Positions 19,661 to 33,169 of a stretch of DNA of 64,000 nucleotides are shown piece after piece; position 1 is the stretch's first letter; every line of letters starts with the position of its first letter. The DNA is from Eulemur rufifrons (lineage: Eukaryota > Chordata > Mammalia > Primates > Lemuridae). The translations under genes were made by a program, and so were the position numbers. The DNA lies in NCBI RefSeq assembly GCF_041146395.1, contig NC_090989.1:216350843-216414842 (forward strand). Reading direction: 5' to 3'. The notes under the pieces were generated by a model. It was not told the DNA's origin. It worked only from the letters and a program-made list of their open reading frames with translations, and did not search any database.

Positions 19661-22600
19661 TGTGTGCTGATGGAGAGGTGGAGAGGAAAGGGCGTTGCAG
19701 CAGAGGAGGAAGAAACAACTTTGCTACTTAGTTGCCAAGGTGTGCGGGCTGTCCCCTGGAAAGAACCTCTGGAACTCTGGTTCTTAAAGCAGGCAGGCAG
19801 TCCATCTCCAGAATCCTCCACCACAGCCAGACAGTGTGCAGAGCTGGGGGTGGCCGTGGCCTGGCTGAAGTTGGGTCACTTGTGTCCAGCTTTGGTCCCT
19901 TTGGCCTGAGGTTGGAGAGAGGCAGATCCAGCCAAATCTGCAGTTTGCTCCTGAAGGCTAGGAAATGAATGGGTGTGGTCCTCGTTGAGAAAAGGAGTTC
20001 AGTCTTCGCAGATGCAGTATATGTAGGTGTAAAAGGAAAAAAAAGAGTCCCTTAGGACTGTACTTCAGCTGGAGGTGACAAAACGTAAGTGAGAAAGTCA
20101 AGGTGCTGATTAGGAAGGACACGTACCAGTGTGCCGTTTACAGGGGCATCCACCGGGTAGAGCTTGCTCTGGCGCAGGAGTTAGGGACAGTCTGTCTGGA
20201 TTGTGTGTCTCTCCAATCCCTGTTCACATCTGTAAATCGGGGCAGAGGCAGAAGAGGAAAGCCCTAACTGTTGCTGGTGATGTGGGGTTTGCCAAACTAT
20301 TGTTCTCCCAGGAGCAGAGCAGCCTGCTGGCCCATATTTTACTGTCTCACCGTCCAAACAGTGAGTAGGTAATTTCACTGTGTACGTCCACAGTTGGTAC
20401 ACATTCTGGAACAACAGACTTTAGCAGTTTCCTAATTCCAAACTGTTTTGGCTCTCCAGGATACCAGTCATAAACATAATGGAAATGTTTTTGTTTCAGC
20501 ACTTAAAAAAAAAAAAAGCCAGTGCCCACTTAGAAACAATATGTTTAATGAACAGTAAAAGCACCTTTTATGGGCCTGGCGTAGAAGGAAATGCATAATT
20601 TATGGTGCCTTTAACCTTTAAAACTTCACAGAAGCCAAAATATAAAGTCTACATTAAGGCGACATTTCAATCACAAGGCAGGATATTTGCAGGGTTATTA
20701 CTGTAACTCATTTATCCTCAAACAACAAAGTGGGTGCAGGGAGGGAGGGTCCCAAGGTGCCGAACCACCATTCAGAGTGTAGATGGAAGTGTGATCCTTA
20801 CGATGATCTAACTGTAAATATCTTTAAAAAGACCATGAAAGTTGATGAATGCTAATATAAGAACTTTGTTTTCTACCTTAATTTAAGTCTCTCAGGGAGT
20901 TGAATGTTTGTGGAGATTTCAGAATTAAGAGTGTTTGTGATCAACTATCTTTATTATAGAACATGTGAATGAAAATACTTATTAAAGAAACTCAAATATT
21001 GTGCATTTCTTAAAGTATAAGCACACGCTCTACTCTTTACCCAGTAATGGTTGAGGAATGTTCCAAAATGAAAGTCAATTTTGACAACTTTGTTTGTGCA
21101 TGTGTGTGAAAAGCATGGTGATTAATGGCGAATGTGGAGTTCTAGACTGCACCTGGGATCCACTCCCATGACATTTATTTTATCAATATTTTAGCAATAA
21201 AAATTTAGACTGTGGGGTCTGATGTGAGCAAGAGGCTTATCTCATTTCTGAAGAGCAATTGTTGGGGTGGAAATTTCCCTATTTCAGAGTAATCAGCTGA
21301 AAGTAATGTGTAATTTATTTACCGAGTCCCTTCATTAGACAAGCAATTGCTCTACATCATTAAAAAAAAAAGATAGGAAAAAGAAGCAATTGTTTGAAAT
21401 ACTGTTATCAGTTTCCTGTGTTAGTCAGAAGAATAATTACTGTTAATTTTTATCTTTTCTGAGAATAGGTGTCTTGCTAGAAATCATGATTAGCCTTTCA
21501 CATCCAGCCACCGCAAAGGTCACTTTTAGTCACTTTTGGTGTCATATTTCTCTTGATAAATTACAATTTCTAGGTAATAAAGTTATTACTTAATATGGAA
21601 CATTCAAATATAGTAGTAGATATCATTTTGCTTTGCTTTAGAGGATAGATAACCTTTACCCTGGAGAAAAAAATTAAGTCACTGATTATGTCATTTACTT
21701 GTGAGAAGTTTATTCATAATAAAAAGGTAGGATTTTCTAAAATTCAGCTAATCCTTTGGAAAACATTTTAAGGAGAAGAAATTTATCATGCTGGTTTTTA
21801 CTTAAGCCTTATTAGACTAGAATTAGAACTCAGGAGTTGTTATGGTTAAGCTGTTTTTCATTAGAAGTTAGTACAGATTTGAGGTATATGATACATAAAG
21901 GAAAGACTAATTGCTAGATTTTTCCCTACATATTTGACTTATTGCTTTGGTAGTCTGTAGGCATGATATATATCTTTTAATGGTTTGAAATAGTCAATGC
22001 CCCTTCCAAAGCCCTAACATAACTTCATTATCATTAGGGCTGTCCAATTCCAATAGACCAAAGGATCTTTAAAATTACAAAATGGGATTGCTGTTGGCCA
22101 TAGATAGAATCTCCAATAATCAAAATGTTGGAAAAACTGTGTGCCTTTTTTTCTAACTAGGAACGTTTATTATTTACCTATCATCGTGAAGAGCGAGGAA
22201 GCTCTCCCATTCTAGGCCAGGCCCTTAGGTTGAACAGAACTCTTTGAAGGAAAGGGGGCGTTTTGAATTTTTATCAGGTAGTTTGGGGCTCATTTCCATT
22301 GAAATTGGGAGATCACTCTCTCAATTCTATTTTTCGTTCTAGTTGGTCCTCCTAGTCCTTAAATTGAGACAGATTCACTGGCTTAGTCCCGTCCTCCTTT
22401 TCCCTAAATCTCCCCTTCTGGCACCTACGCTTCCTTCCTGAGAATACTCAGTATTTATCAGGAATGGCAAAAGTAAACTCCAGTGTGACCTCAGATGTAT
22501 CACCCCCTCCTCTGGCTCAAATGCTTCTCAAGTGAGCTGCCTGCCTTCTCCCTGGTTAGGACAGGCGTGGGAGCTGCAGTGCATTTGTAAAACCCTTAGT

Positions 22601-24950
22601 TGGAGGTGGGGGGCAGCAAGGGAGGTAGTTACTCCTTCCAGGCATGGTCTCCAGAAATGGCAACTTCTTGAAAAATACGGAATGAGAACTATGGAATTAA
22701 CACAAGGATTGTTAAAACAAGAACGGTGGAGTGAGCCATCTGAGAGCAAGACTCCCAGCTTGTCGAGGTGGTAATCAGAGGGTGATGCTTTTTAGCTGGG
22801 CTCACTCGCCCAACATGAGAACCCAGCTATATTTCTGATCTGGATGCTCACTAATAGAACTAGAAATGAGAGTGAAAACACATTTTCTTTTTTCTCCTGC
22901 AAATGCCCACCCGGCTTTTCCTCTGCCTGCCCATTCAGAGTTGGAATAGGGACAGAAATCAAATCCTATAGTCTCAGATCAGTGCTTAAGTCTTAGTCAT
23001 GCTTTCCATTCTTAGTTACATCATTTCTATGGTAAGAGAAATTGAAGGAGGCTAGGGATTGAGGGCTTGCTGCCCTAGGCTGTGATTTGGGAAATGTCCT
23101 CCACTTTTGTAGTGGTCAGCTCGGAAAAGTATTCAGGACAAGGACAACCTCATGGCAGTAAAAGGTCCAAGTTCCCTTGAACTTTGGGGAAAAAATGAAG
23201 TAAATGAGGAATCATCTGGAGATACATACAGCCCTGGAGCTCTGGCTGGCTGGAAGCCAGGGTCCCCAAGCTGGGGACTCAGACTCATGGCTGATCCTCC
23301 CTCACTGCCCAGATGCCACCAGCTGATGTAATTCAAACAGTTGCTCAGGGGTGGGGTTCACTGCAGCCCACATGCCCTAAGATGTAGGTGATGAGCCAGC
23401 GGGGGTCGAGGGGAGGGTGGTCAGCTGCCACATGCAGGAGGATACAGGGCACATCAATGTCCCAGGAATGCCGTTTTCAATGAGAAAGCGGAGAGAGAGT
23501 CACCACTGCAGTTTGGGGGATGCATCTGCTACTTCAGCAGTGACAGCTGCAGACGAAGAGCTCATTTCTGCAGTGGGTATTAGTCAGTACATGGGCTTCT
23601 ATAGACGAAAAATTCTGGATGACCTGAATGTCAACTTATACTCTGTGGTATGTGGCATGGGGACAAGAAACACATTGAAAACTCTAAACGAACAACTGCA
23701 TTAGAGAGGACACAGGAGATGGGATTTAAGAAAAAGAAAGAAAAACACTGCAGCTTGTCTGCAGAATAACCATCTTGATTAGAACTGAAGGAATATATTC
23801 TTCTTGATTTCTTACATGGGAAGAAAGTTGTGCATGCCAATAAAAAAAGATCTTTAAAGTGAATGCATTGTAGCTTTTAAAGGGCTGCTGTAGTGACTAG
23901 GGATGATGGAGAAGCTGGCAGAGTGTTTCATTTCAGGAGCTGAGCTCATTCTGATGGGAGACCACGAGATCAGCTCTGGTTCCAGTGCGAGAGAGGGCAG
24001 GTGCTCCTGAGACTATGCCTCTCGCCAGAGCACTTATGAGCAGGAAACTCAGGAATCCACAGCACTTCTGTGAATGTGCGGCCACCCCCTTAGGGCCTGC
24101 TGAGGAATGAGCCCCTGATTGCTTTGGGCCTTGGGTCAGCTCCATTTCCCACTGCCCAGGCGTGGAGACCAACAGCTGCGGGTTGTTCCAGTCCCAGGAC
24201 CTTCGGAGAAGAACCAGACGTTTTTAGTGAGTTGGTCTATCTCAAGAGAAAAGAAGTGCTCACTGTCATTCAGACAGCACCTTGGGTCTTAGAGGACATA
24301 TGATCATGTGAGCAAGCCCACCCTTTGGTCAGTGACTTGGGGAATATTTTATGTTACCTAAGTAAAAAGCTGACCGTTTTGGTGTAACATGTTTGTTTCT
24401 ATGTAGCATTTATGTGGGCAGATATTCCCAGCATTTTGGGTTTGGTGTTCCAGTCTGGGGAGCTCTTGTAAGCAGTGGAGGCTTCGTGGTAGAGGAATAA
24501 TTCTTCCTGACACTCACCCCTCCCTAGAGTGCTACCTGAGCAGAGACAAGAATGAGGGCAGAATACCTGTGTCTGGGTGAGGGCTGCAGAAGAGGGAAGA
24601 ACATCAGGGAACCAAGAGAGGTCAAGGGCATGGTGTGGTCTTGGCCATCAATTCTTCTTGAACCCTGGAGGTTATGGGAGAGTCATGGAGTTTGGGGTCT
24701 TATTTGAAAGGGACCTGGGGAGGGGAAGGGCTGATGTATTCAGGAGGAAGCATTTCCTATGGACTTTGGTATGAATTATGCCCTCTGAATTTGTGCAGTG
24801 CACATCTTACACAGTTGTTCGTGGCTGCTCTGCCAGGTGCACCAAAGTAGCCTACTCAAAATCTCTGGCATTATCCCAAATCCATTTCTTTCTGAGCCCT
24901 GTGACTTTGGGCTTTGGTTTCTAGGGAAAGGAAATCTTTCTTCTTGAGGG
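19661..24950. other. PRUNE2: Intron 1, proximal 5.3 kb with almost no recognisable repeats
   Basis: I see no Alu, L1, LTR, MIR or L2 here that I can defend, only short A runs (20506-20518, 21361-21371). This is unusual for a 64-kb window otherwise full of old repeats. It includes the CArG-type sequence at 20564. Open frames (for example 23417-23704) have no recognisable domain. Confidence 0.45.
20564..20573. promoter_or_regulatory. Second CArG-type sequence near the promoter, CCTTTTATGG
   Basis: A perfect CC(A/T)6GG about 0.95 kb into intron 1, in repeat-free sequence. A window of this size should hold several such matches by chance (others are at 28637-28646 and 55743-55752), so on its own it is weak; it counts only together with the promoter copy. 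Confidence 0.35.
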
Positions 24951-24989
24951 CTCTTATGAGGCTAATTGGGCTCTAGATTGCCCTGAAAA

Positions 24990-25145
24990 ATCAGACCCAC
25001 AAAGTCTAGGTTAGAAAAATTAAGCTGACAACACAGCTTTCGTTCTTAATCTGGAAAATGGAATAATGATGCTCACTTTGCAGGTTTGTTATGAAGCCAA
25101 AATGATGTATGTACATCCCTTAGCACAGAATTTGGAACAATGGCG
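24990..25145 (+). repeat. MIR 3' fragment
   Basis: 'ctggaaaatggaataatgat', 'gctcactttgcaggtttgtt' and 'tagcacagaatttggaacaa' match the second half of MIR. Confidence 0.55.
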
Positions 25146-25149
25146 GGTC

Positions 25150-25785
25150 TCCCCACTTGTCCCCAAGCCACTCTCTCCTGCAGTTCCTCATCTTAGCCAA
25201 TGGCACCATTCATCCAGTTTTTCCAACTGGAAACTTCCTTTCCCTTCATCCTTTCCCCACCCACTGTATCCCAGGCATCACTCACTAAGTCACCCTGATG
25301 ACTCCAATGGCTGGCAAATCAGTTTCCAAAAAGTGTTCTCATCCTGCTGCCAGGGAGATCATTTTGAAAGCATCTTTCACACCTTCCCCTCTACCCTGCT
25401 TAAAACCTCATAATCGCTTTCCCTTGCTCTAGGGGAATGGACAGCACTCTTAGCACAACCGTGGGATGTGGCCTGGTCTGCTAGCCAACTTCTTCTGGCT
25501 TCTCCTCCTGCTCTCTTTGGCTTAAATAACTCCTACTTCTTCTTCAGACTAGCAGAGGAAAGAAGCCCCTTCTGAATGAGCCCTCTCCACCCCTTACTCC
25601 GGGAGTCAAGTCAGGAATTTTGGTAATGTTGTTACCTCACTTATCTCCGCCTGTCATTGTATCTCTATCGGGCATATTTCTTTGATTAATACCAGTTTGG
25701 TGAGAGTGGAGACCAGGGTCTGTGTGATTTGTCCATCATTGTATCGCTAGTATGTGGTGCAGTTCCTGATGTTTGGTCTTAGTTT
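25150..25785 (+). repeat. L2 LINE 3' region
   Basis: 'caatggctggcaaatcag' area, 'gccagggagatcattttgaa', 'gcttaaaacctcataatcgc', 'gaatgagccctctccaccc', 'cctgtcattgtatctctatc' and 'ggtctgtgtgatttgtcca'. About 630 bp of L2 in sense orientation. Confidence 0.75.
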
Positions 25786-26274
25786 TAATCTTGTTATGCT
25801 TGTTTTAATGATTTTTTTTTTTTATTTTAACTTGTATGTGTCTTTTATTATAAGTGGCTTATCCTTTAGGTCACTGGCAAGACTAAATACATTTTACAAT
25901 GATGTGTAATGATCTTGAACATATTTTGGCAACAGGTCTTGTCTGGTTAGGGTTCATCTACTCACATTTGAGAATGAGCTTTTTCAGTAATAGAGAATCT
26001 AGCGAGAGGGCTTCAAAACAAGTAGCTGAAAGCGGACATCAGCACAGTCCAATCTTTTCTGTGTTCTCACCCTTGATGATTGGTGACCTCCTGGGAGCAG
26101 CAGTAACCACACATGCCTGTGTGTGAGGCAGCCCATGGCAGCAGCTCCCTGCCCTAAATTAGATCCTGGGAGATTTTTGTAGAGCATGAGCTGTGGCTCT
26201 GGGAGGACCTTAGGAAGATTTTTGTCCTCCTTCCTACTTCCTGCCCCCTAAATGCAGTATGGCATGGGGGGTGA

Positions 26275-26440
26275 TCGTGTGGGCAGATGCCTGGTTTCAA
26301 ATCCTGACTTCCATTTTTACGTACTAGTCACACAATCTTAGCCTCCCTGAGTCTCAATTTCCTCATCTGTAAAATGAGAACAAGAGCACTCCCCTCAAAA
26401 GGCTGCTGCGGGTATACGTGTACTGAGACAAGGACGTGAT
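26275..26440 (+). repeat. MIR SINE
   Basis: 'ggtttcaaatcctgacttcc', 'ctagtcacacaatcttagcc', 'tcaatttcctcatctgtaaa', 'atgagaacaagagc'. Confidence 0.8.
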
Positions 26441-26604
26441 CGCCATCCACATGTAACAAAAATAGGGAGAGGCCACCAGTGGACAAGAGCCAGGAAGCCT
26501 GATTTACATTTCAGAGAAACAGGGACAATTCTTAACTCCCTATAGTTCAATTAGAATTTCTTGAATATCTCTCTCAGCTCTAAGAGATGTATTTTTTTCC
26601 AATA

Positions 26605-26750
26605 ATTCCCACAATGGTCTCATAAGGTAGGGATTAGTCTCTTTTTGCAGTTGAGGAAACTGAGGCTTAATGAGGTTTGCCCAAGGTTGCATAGCCAGTA
26701 AAGAGCAGAGCCGGAGTTTGCTCCCAGATCACCTGACTCCACCCAGTGGC
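26605..26750 (-). repeat. MIR SINE (antisense)
   Basis: 'ttgcagttgaggaaactgag', 'gcttaatgaggtttgcccaa', 'ggttgcatagccagtaaaga' and 'gcagagccggagtttgctcc'. About 165 bp after a sense MIR, so the two form an inverted pair. Confidence 0.85.
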
Positions 26751-29700
26751 AGGACCCTCCCTCTCAGACCATAAGTCCCTCTTCCCACAAGATCTTCTGG
26801 AACATCTCATTCTCCTTAAATCAAAAGCAAACAACCTGACAGGTTTATAGGAGGGTTGAGTGGTAAGTTAATGAGATTGCACACCCACCGTTCACTTTGA
26901 CCCAAGAGAAGTTCATTCCTCCATGTTGCCTGTTTTATATTAAAAGCCCTCAGACAACAAAGTAGTCAACTAATGTTATAGAAAACTTGCTATGAGAAAA
27001 ATATGGCATTAGGCCGCCTGTGGTGTGAATAAATATTGAGATTTTTTTCTCACTGTATACTCTTTTGAAAGAAAAAGAAATGACCAACAAAACTATTTGG
27101 AGAATAGGGTACCAGCTGTGTACCAGCTTTTAGAGTGACTAGATATATCGTGGGCACCTGGTGAATTTTTAATAATGAGAATGCATTTCAAAAAGAGTTT
27201 AAATGTCCCCTATGTGCTATTAAAGTTGTTAGCACAACTTCTGGTCTTGCTGATTTCTTTAGCAAAGAAGAAACTTGCCAGTCTCTTGTTGGTTGCCTTA
27301 AGGATTACTTTGATTGATTGGAAGGTGGCCACACAGCTAGGAAGAAAGGCCGGATTAGAACACAGCTCTGGGCTCTTGGTTGTACCAAGCCCAATGTGGC
27401 TCTTGAATCTGTTGGTTTAGTGATGCCCCAGAAAACTGTTGGCTATGTCGGAGTGAAGGAAAAGGAGGACGGAGGAAAGAAGGAAGGTAGAGGCAGAATT
27501 GGAAGGGAAATAGGAGGAAAGAGAGATGAAAGGATTCAGGGGGAAGCAAGTCTGAGAAGTAGTGCGGCATAGAAGAAAATCTTTCCAAAAGTCAGGATCT
27601 GATGAGTTGTAAGTGCAACAGTTCTTATATCTGAGTTCACTTCTCTGGCAACATCAGCCGCCCCAAAGTCATAGGAAAACTGAGAGTTAGGCAAACGTAG
27701 CTAAAATTGACTATTGAAAATCCATCATTAAAATTGGTTCTTTTCTCACAGGAAAATTCCCCAAGCTCTATCTCTGAAGCTATTTGTGAGATGATACCTG
27801 TAAACCATTTAGAGCAATGCCAGGGGCCCAGCAAAGACACACAAACATTAGCTACCATCATCAATGTTATTATTTAACATCCGCTTTACCACAATATTCA
27901 GAAACTTGGTTTTCTCAGAAGGGGGTGATGGAAAGAGAGGGTTGCCAGAGGCTACAATCACTCATAACTTAGGATGGGGGAATTGCACGAACAAAAACAA
28001 AACCAAACAGGACTTATAAGAAGCAGACCCAGGCCCCCAACAAGTACCGTTCCATCTGGTGTCAGGTAAAGTCTTAAATGCCTGCACAGCCTCCGGAAGG
28101 CATAACATCACTGAGGTGAAGTACATACCTGATGTTCATAGTAATGACCCTGAATAATCAGGGGAAAAAGGTGATTTAAGCTTAGTGTCCTGTTTAATAA
28201 GAAAGATGTAGTGCATGAGTGATTTCAGAAAAACTTCCCACTCAGATAATTAAAATAGGAAAAAAACTAGAAAAGTCATTGTCACATGGAGGATAAGCTT
28301 CGGTTGTCTGGCAAAGCCTCTTGTCCCTGAGTGAAGCCAGATACGTGAAACGTCACGGTTTATAACAAGTGACCATGAGTCAGGACAGAAGGCGATCGTG
28401 CAACCAATGTAAGCCGGATGTTGGGAGGCACAAATAGGCCCTCGGCTTGTGCAAGATGTGAGCAGCCCTGTCCCCACACCCAGCCTCAGTCAGGAACTAA
28501 ATCTGGTTCTGAACTCCAGAGAAGCCACGGTAATGACCACAGCCATGTCAAATAAGGCCCCTGAGAAGAGCCGAAGAAGGAGAGTCAGACTGCTTATGGC
28601 CTTCTAATTTTTAGAAAGATTTTTCTGGAAGAATTCCCATTTATGGGAACCATCTCTTTCCTTCAGTTGAAAAAAATAGGACTTTTAGAGTGAATGGCTT
28701 TTCTTTTTTTAAAGGAAGTCCATCCATTCAATAAGGTCCAATTTTTTTCCTGCAAAAAAATTAATGAAAGGGTGCAAAAAGAGAAACATGCATGCTGGCC
28801 TCTTGCTCTCCAGGAAGCGCAAAAGCAGAAGTTCCTCATGAATGTAGAAGCATGCTGCTCCTCTCTGCATGCCTCATACACATTTTCTGTAACTAGCGGC
28901 AGTGCTGGCCAGACCAGCATCTGGCTCTAAGAGGACAGAAATGTCATGGCAGGTGGACAGATCAGCTGCTCCCCACCACGGGTGTGTCTGACAGGACAGG
29001 ACGTGTGTCTGGCTGTTCCCCCAGAAAGGCAGTGTCCCTTGGCTCCTCTCCAAAGAGACAAGGGGGCAAGTCCTTTCCTGTCCCCCATTCTTGATTCTGT
29101 ACACTTCCACCTCTTCCCTGGCCTTTAGCAAGCTGCGTTGGTTTGCATGCAACATCTCCTGGTCGAAATACAGGGTAGGATTCTCTCACCCTTCGTGGGC
29201 TACAATATACTTTCAGATTTCCAGAGCTACTTTCTTTTGGAAGGTTGGATTCTTGCAGGGAAAGGAGGGCAGTCTTTCAACTAACTGATCCTTGTGGATT
29301 TATACAAACCTAAACTTTGATTCATGTTTTGAGTGTTCACCAAGAACATTGAGATAATTTTTTTCCTGTCTGTTTTTAGATTGTGGGCAAATTGCAAACA
29401 TGGTCTTAGGAAATGTATACAGATCATAGTAAAAGATAAATAAGACGGAGACATTTTATTCTCTAGCTGAGTATTTCTTATATTATTTCATTGTGAATCT
29501 TCTTTTTAAGACCTTAAAATAAAGCGGAGCACAAAGCAAAGCAGTCTCTGTGGCTCTGACTGCAGGCGCACTTGCCATTTGGCTGATACGCCTGGACTGT
29601 GGCCTGAAGCATTTCTACTCTTGGCTCCAGTCTCCAGCAAATCCAGAATAAGTTCAACGTGGTGGATATAGATCAAAATGCCATCCCAGAACTGGCTTTT

Positions 29701-31265
29701 AAAACATTTTGAAAAATTCATTATCCCTCCTAAACATAAGATCACTTTGAGCCTTATGGGGGAAAGCATGTATTTCTCACTTCCATGGAATTATTTCATG
29801 CCAAAACAGCCTTCTGACCAAGCATGACATCTCTGTAAAAATCAATTCACACACAAAAGTTTTCATAGCTAGCATTTACGCAGACTACTTTGATGAATCC
29901 TGTAAACACTTACTACTCTTGGCCCATTTGTGGGACTTCTGCTCTCAGCAGATTTATGCTCAGCCACCCTGATCGCTGTGTCACCCTGGAGATCCCTGAC
30001 CCATCGTTTCAGGGATGGTGCAGACAGGAGCCACCAGGATTCCACATGTTTAAATACAGCATCCTATGGCCTTCGTCTTTTATTTATGATTTCTTGATGC
30101 GTAACTGTTAGCAATTTTAACAATTATAGCATCTCACACCCTTATGTTTGAAACTATTATAACGTCATAGATCTTTAACATTGGGACAGATGATTTTAGA
30201 CTTTGTCTATTTCAGCCTCCTCGTATTATGTCTCAGGTTTGCTTTCTTTATAAAATAATAAGTAAGCCTTAAAGCAAATCTGGAAAATAGAGGAAAGCTA
30301 AAAAATTACCCATAAATAATAAAAATAAAAACTAAATATAAAAATGACCCACTTTCATTGAAGCATGACTGTTTGTAATATTTTGGCAAGTAGTTTTCTT
30401 AGTCTTTCTTCCGTGTGTGTAAGATTTAAAATAAGATAGCCATATATTTTGGTACCCTGATTTTTATTTTACCTACCATTATTTATTAAATATGTTACTA
30501 TGTTATTTCACAGTATTCAGAATCAACATCTTCACTAATAGAACACAGTTTAACAAGATACATTATGGGGGGCGGGTGAAGAAAAAAAACAATAAAAAAG
30601 AAAAAAAAAGAAAAAAAAAGAAAAAAGATACATTATGGTTAAATATTTTGATTGCCCTCTTTTTTGCTATTGTTAATTACACCATCATAACCAATTTTTG
30701 TACATAAAAGACTTTGTCCTGTTTAAGATTATGTCATTAAAATAGCTTTCCAAATATGTAATTACTGAGACAAAAGATGTTAATATTCTTATGCTTCTTG
30801 ATAAATATTTCCAAATTGATTTCTGGATGAAATATCTCAGGTTTCAAGACTCAGAGAGGTTCGGAGAGGTAAACTAGTCCCATAGGACATTGTGACAGAG
30901 CCAAAGAGAGATTTCAGGTTTCTTGAAACCTGGATCTGTGCTCCTGAGAAATTTGAGAGACTGTACAGTATCTCAGGGAGAGGACTGTGCTGATTTTGTA
31001 AATCACGGATCTGAGCAAATAATCTGAAGCTGCCTGGCTGCTAAATTAAGATGGTCATAACACACTAGGCTGCGGCAGCTACAGCTCTGTTAATGAGATC
31101 ATGAGGTAGATTCTAAATAGAGAGACTACTTCTTCTTTTTCTTTTTACTTCCTCTCTCAAGTATTTCAAAAGGACTGGGAGCAGTAAAGCTAATTGCTCT
31201 TATGCTTGGTGAAGTAACTCAGAATGCACTATTGCACTTCATAACTGCAGTCACCTGCATGATCT
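26751..31265. other. PRUNE2: Intron 1, mostly unremarkable
   Basis: A MIR 3' end is likely at about 27775-27880 ('gagatgatacctgtaaacca', 'caatgccaggggcccagca'). Degraded L1M-like sequence is possible at about 30370-30840. A small tail-only insertion is at 30569-30624. Nothing coding. Confidence 0.4.
30569..30624 (+). mobile_element. Tail-only L1-mediated insertion
   Basis: A 56-bp segment of about 13 G-rich bases (ggggcgggtgaag) followed by an A-rich tract interrupted by single C, T and G bases. It is bounded by perfect 14-bp copies of aagatacattatgg (30555-30568 and 30625-30638). This is what remains when reverse transcription at an L1 nick copies little more than the tail of its template. 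Confidence 0.75.
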
Positions 31266-31274
31266 TGTTTAAAC

Positions 31275-31415
31275 AACCTCGGGTAGGGCACATGTTATTA
31301 TATTTATGTCACAGATGAGAAGAAAAAGGCCAGAGAGGTTAAATCCAGCCTTGCCCAAGGACACAGAACCCGTAAATGGCAGAGTAAGGCATAAATTCTG
31401 TGTCTTCTGATTCCT
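31275..31415 (-). repeat. MIR SINE (antisense)
   Basis: 'tcacagatgagaagaaaaag', 'gccagagaggttaaatccag', 'ccttgcccaaggacacagaa' and 'taaatggcagagtaaggc'. It underlies part of a 167-codon minus-strand open frame, which is therefore not called. Confidence 0.75.
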
Positions 31416-32915
31416 AAGCAAAAAGGAACAAAAAAATTGATTGATATTTTCAAAAGATAGTTTGAAGGTCTCATTGAGAGTTTGGCGGTATGAATTCATC
31501 TGCATACAGGAAAATGGTTGAGCAAAAACATGGGGCATTTTTCCTGGAGGAGACGTGCTGAAGCTGAATTTCCTTCGGCACAGGAAAACAAGCCTGTCGA
31601 GCTTTGGAGTTTCATGTGATGGACTCTGATGTACAGTCTGCAAGAGCGAGATTAATGAATGTGTCATTGGTGGAAACATGCTGAGCTCCACAGGCCCTGG
31701 AGACCAAGTGTCATCTGCAGTGGGAAGGAGGTGGCTGAGAGGCAGGGTCTCTGGAGGGCCCATGGGCATCAACTGACATACCTGTAATGGGGCAACAGGT
31801 GACTGGATGTCACTTTCATCGATTCAGCTGAGAGTTCTGTGTAATGTAGGGAAAGAAGTTTAATTGCCTATAACATGAGTTTTTCCCTGCTACAGAGCAG
31901 CTGTGATTCCATCACATTCTCTCTCTCTTTCTCCTCCGACCCCTCTCCTCAACCGTTTCTCCATTTGGATCATACTCACTAACTGCCCCAAAGCCTAAAT
32001 GCATCCCACATGGATGCAATCGGAGTAATTTTAATTTAGTGCTGTTTAATGTTGCTTAATCTGAATGCTTCTGTTTCAAAACCTGCTCTGAGAAACACAT
32101 ACATCTCCAGACCAACCTTTCTTGTAGCCATAGCATGACAGAGGCCACATGATTGCTAAATTCACTACGCACAAAGATGAAGATAAATCAGATATGTTGG
32201 TCTGAGGGTAGAGGTCCTGAGTTCCCTGTGTTTTCCAATCTTTCTTAAGAGCTTTATTAATTCACTCTGGTGAAAAAAGGGCAACATCCAAACATAATTG
32301 AAAGAAAATTTAGGGACACGGAACTCAAGGTTAGTCTGGACTTGAAATTCTGCACTGGTGAAAATTTTAGGTTGATAGTTGTTCTAAAAGCCTAACATGA
32401 TTTTTTTTTTTAAGGAGTCTATTGTCTTGTCTAACAGGATGATTTGTACACAGTACGGTAATTCCTTTATAGACGTGGTGTTGGGAAGCTTTAATACATG
32501 CCAAGGGAAATATACTTGGGGTGATATTTTCTTGTAAGTGCTGGGTAAGAGTGGAAATCACTGACTCTGAGAGACCTAGCTGCATAGTTGTTAAATCATG
32601 CACATCTGCTAAATAATTAGCATGCTGTGGGCAGGAGGCTCTGGAAGTAAATCCTTGTGTGCTGCAACTCTTACCTGTGCAACTCCTTTCTCAATCCAAT
32701 TTTGCTTTAATTTAAAGACACTGAGCAGGAAGCATAGAGGGCCAGGTAGGCACAATCAGATCAAGCTAGTGTTTTGCCATGCCCAATATCCCTTGCCAGG
32801 TCTTCTTTCCTGCCCTCATGTTTTAGAACATCTTCATGTTGCTTCTTGTCCCTACCAGTCCTGCCTCAGTAAAACCTGCTCTCAGTCAGCACACCAGGGA
32901 GTTGTCATCGATCAG
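31416..32915. other. PRUNE2: Intron 1, nothing recognised
   Basis: Non-coding. A pyrimidine patch lies at about 31918-31955. Confidence 0.35.
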
Positions 32916-32919
32916 TATT

Positions 32920-33075
32920 TCTCTGCAGCTACATATGTTATTTTATTTGGCCTTCATTGCACTCCTCTGACACAGGCATTATTATACCAGTTTACAGCAG
33001 GGGAAACTGAGGCTTAGTGAAGTCAAGTAACACGCTTTAGGGCATACAACTAATAATGTTGGAGCTATTAATAAA
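32920..33075 (-). repeat. MIR SINE (antisense)
   Basis: 'cattattataccagtttaca', 'gcaggggaaactgaggctta', 'gtgaagtcaagtaacacgct' and 'gcatacaactaataatgttg'. Confidence 0.75.
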
Positions 33076-33169
33076 TTTCTAGTATGATAAACTTGAGAAT
33101 CTTAGCTTGTATTTCTATTTCAACACACCGCAGGGACATAACCCACTTATTTCAGGAAGGGTGGTCATT

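Noticed and set aside
18988..19824. 278-codon open frame on the minus strand across the CpG island
   Set aside because: Compositionally biased (Ala, Arg, Ser, Pro rich), overlaps the promoter and exon 1, and other frames there are equally open. High GC explains it; no domain seen.
28637..28646. Perfect CArG-type sequence CCATTTATGG in intron 1
   Set aside because: About five such matches are expected by chance in 64 kb of this composition; no supporting context. The same applies to 55743-55752.
31269..31772. 167-codon minus-strand open frame
   Set aside because: Its C-terminal third lies in a MIR element and no protein family is recognisable.
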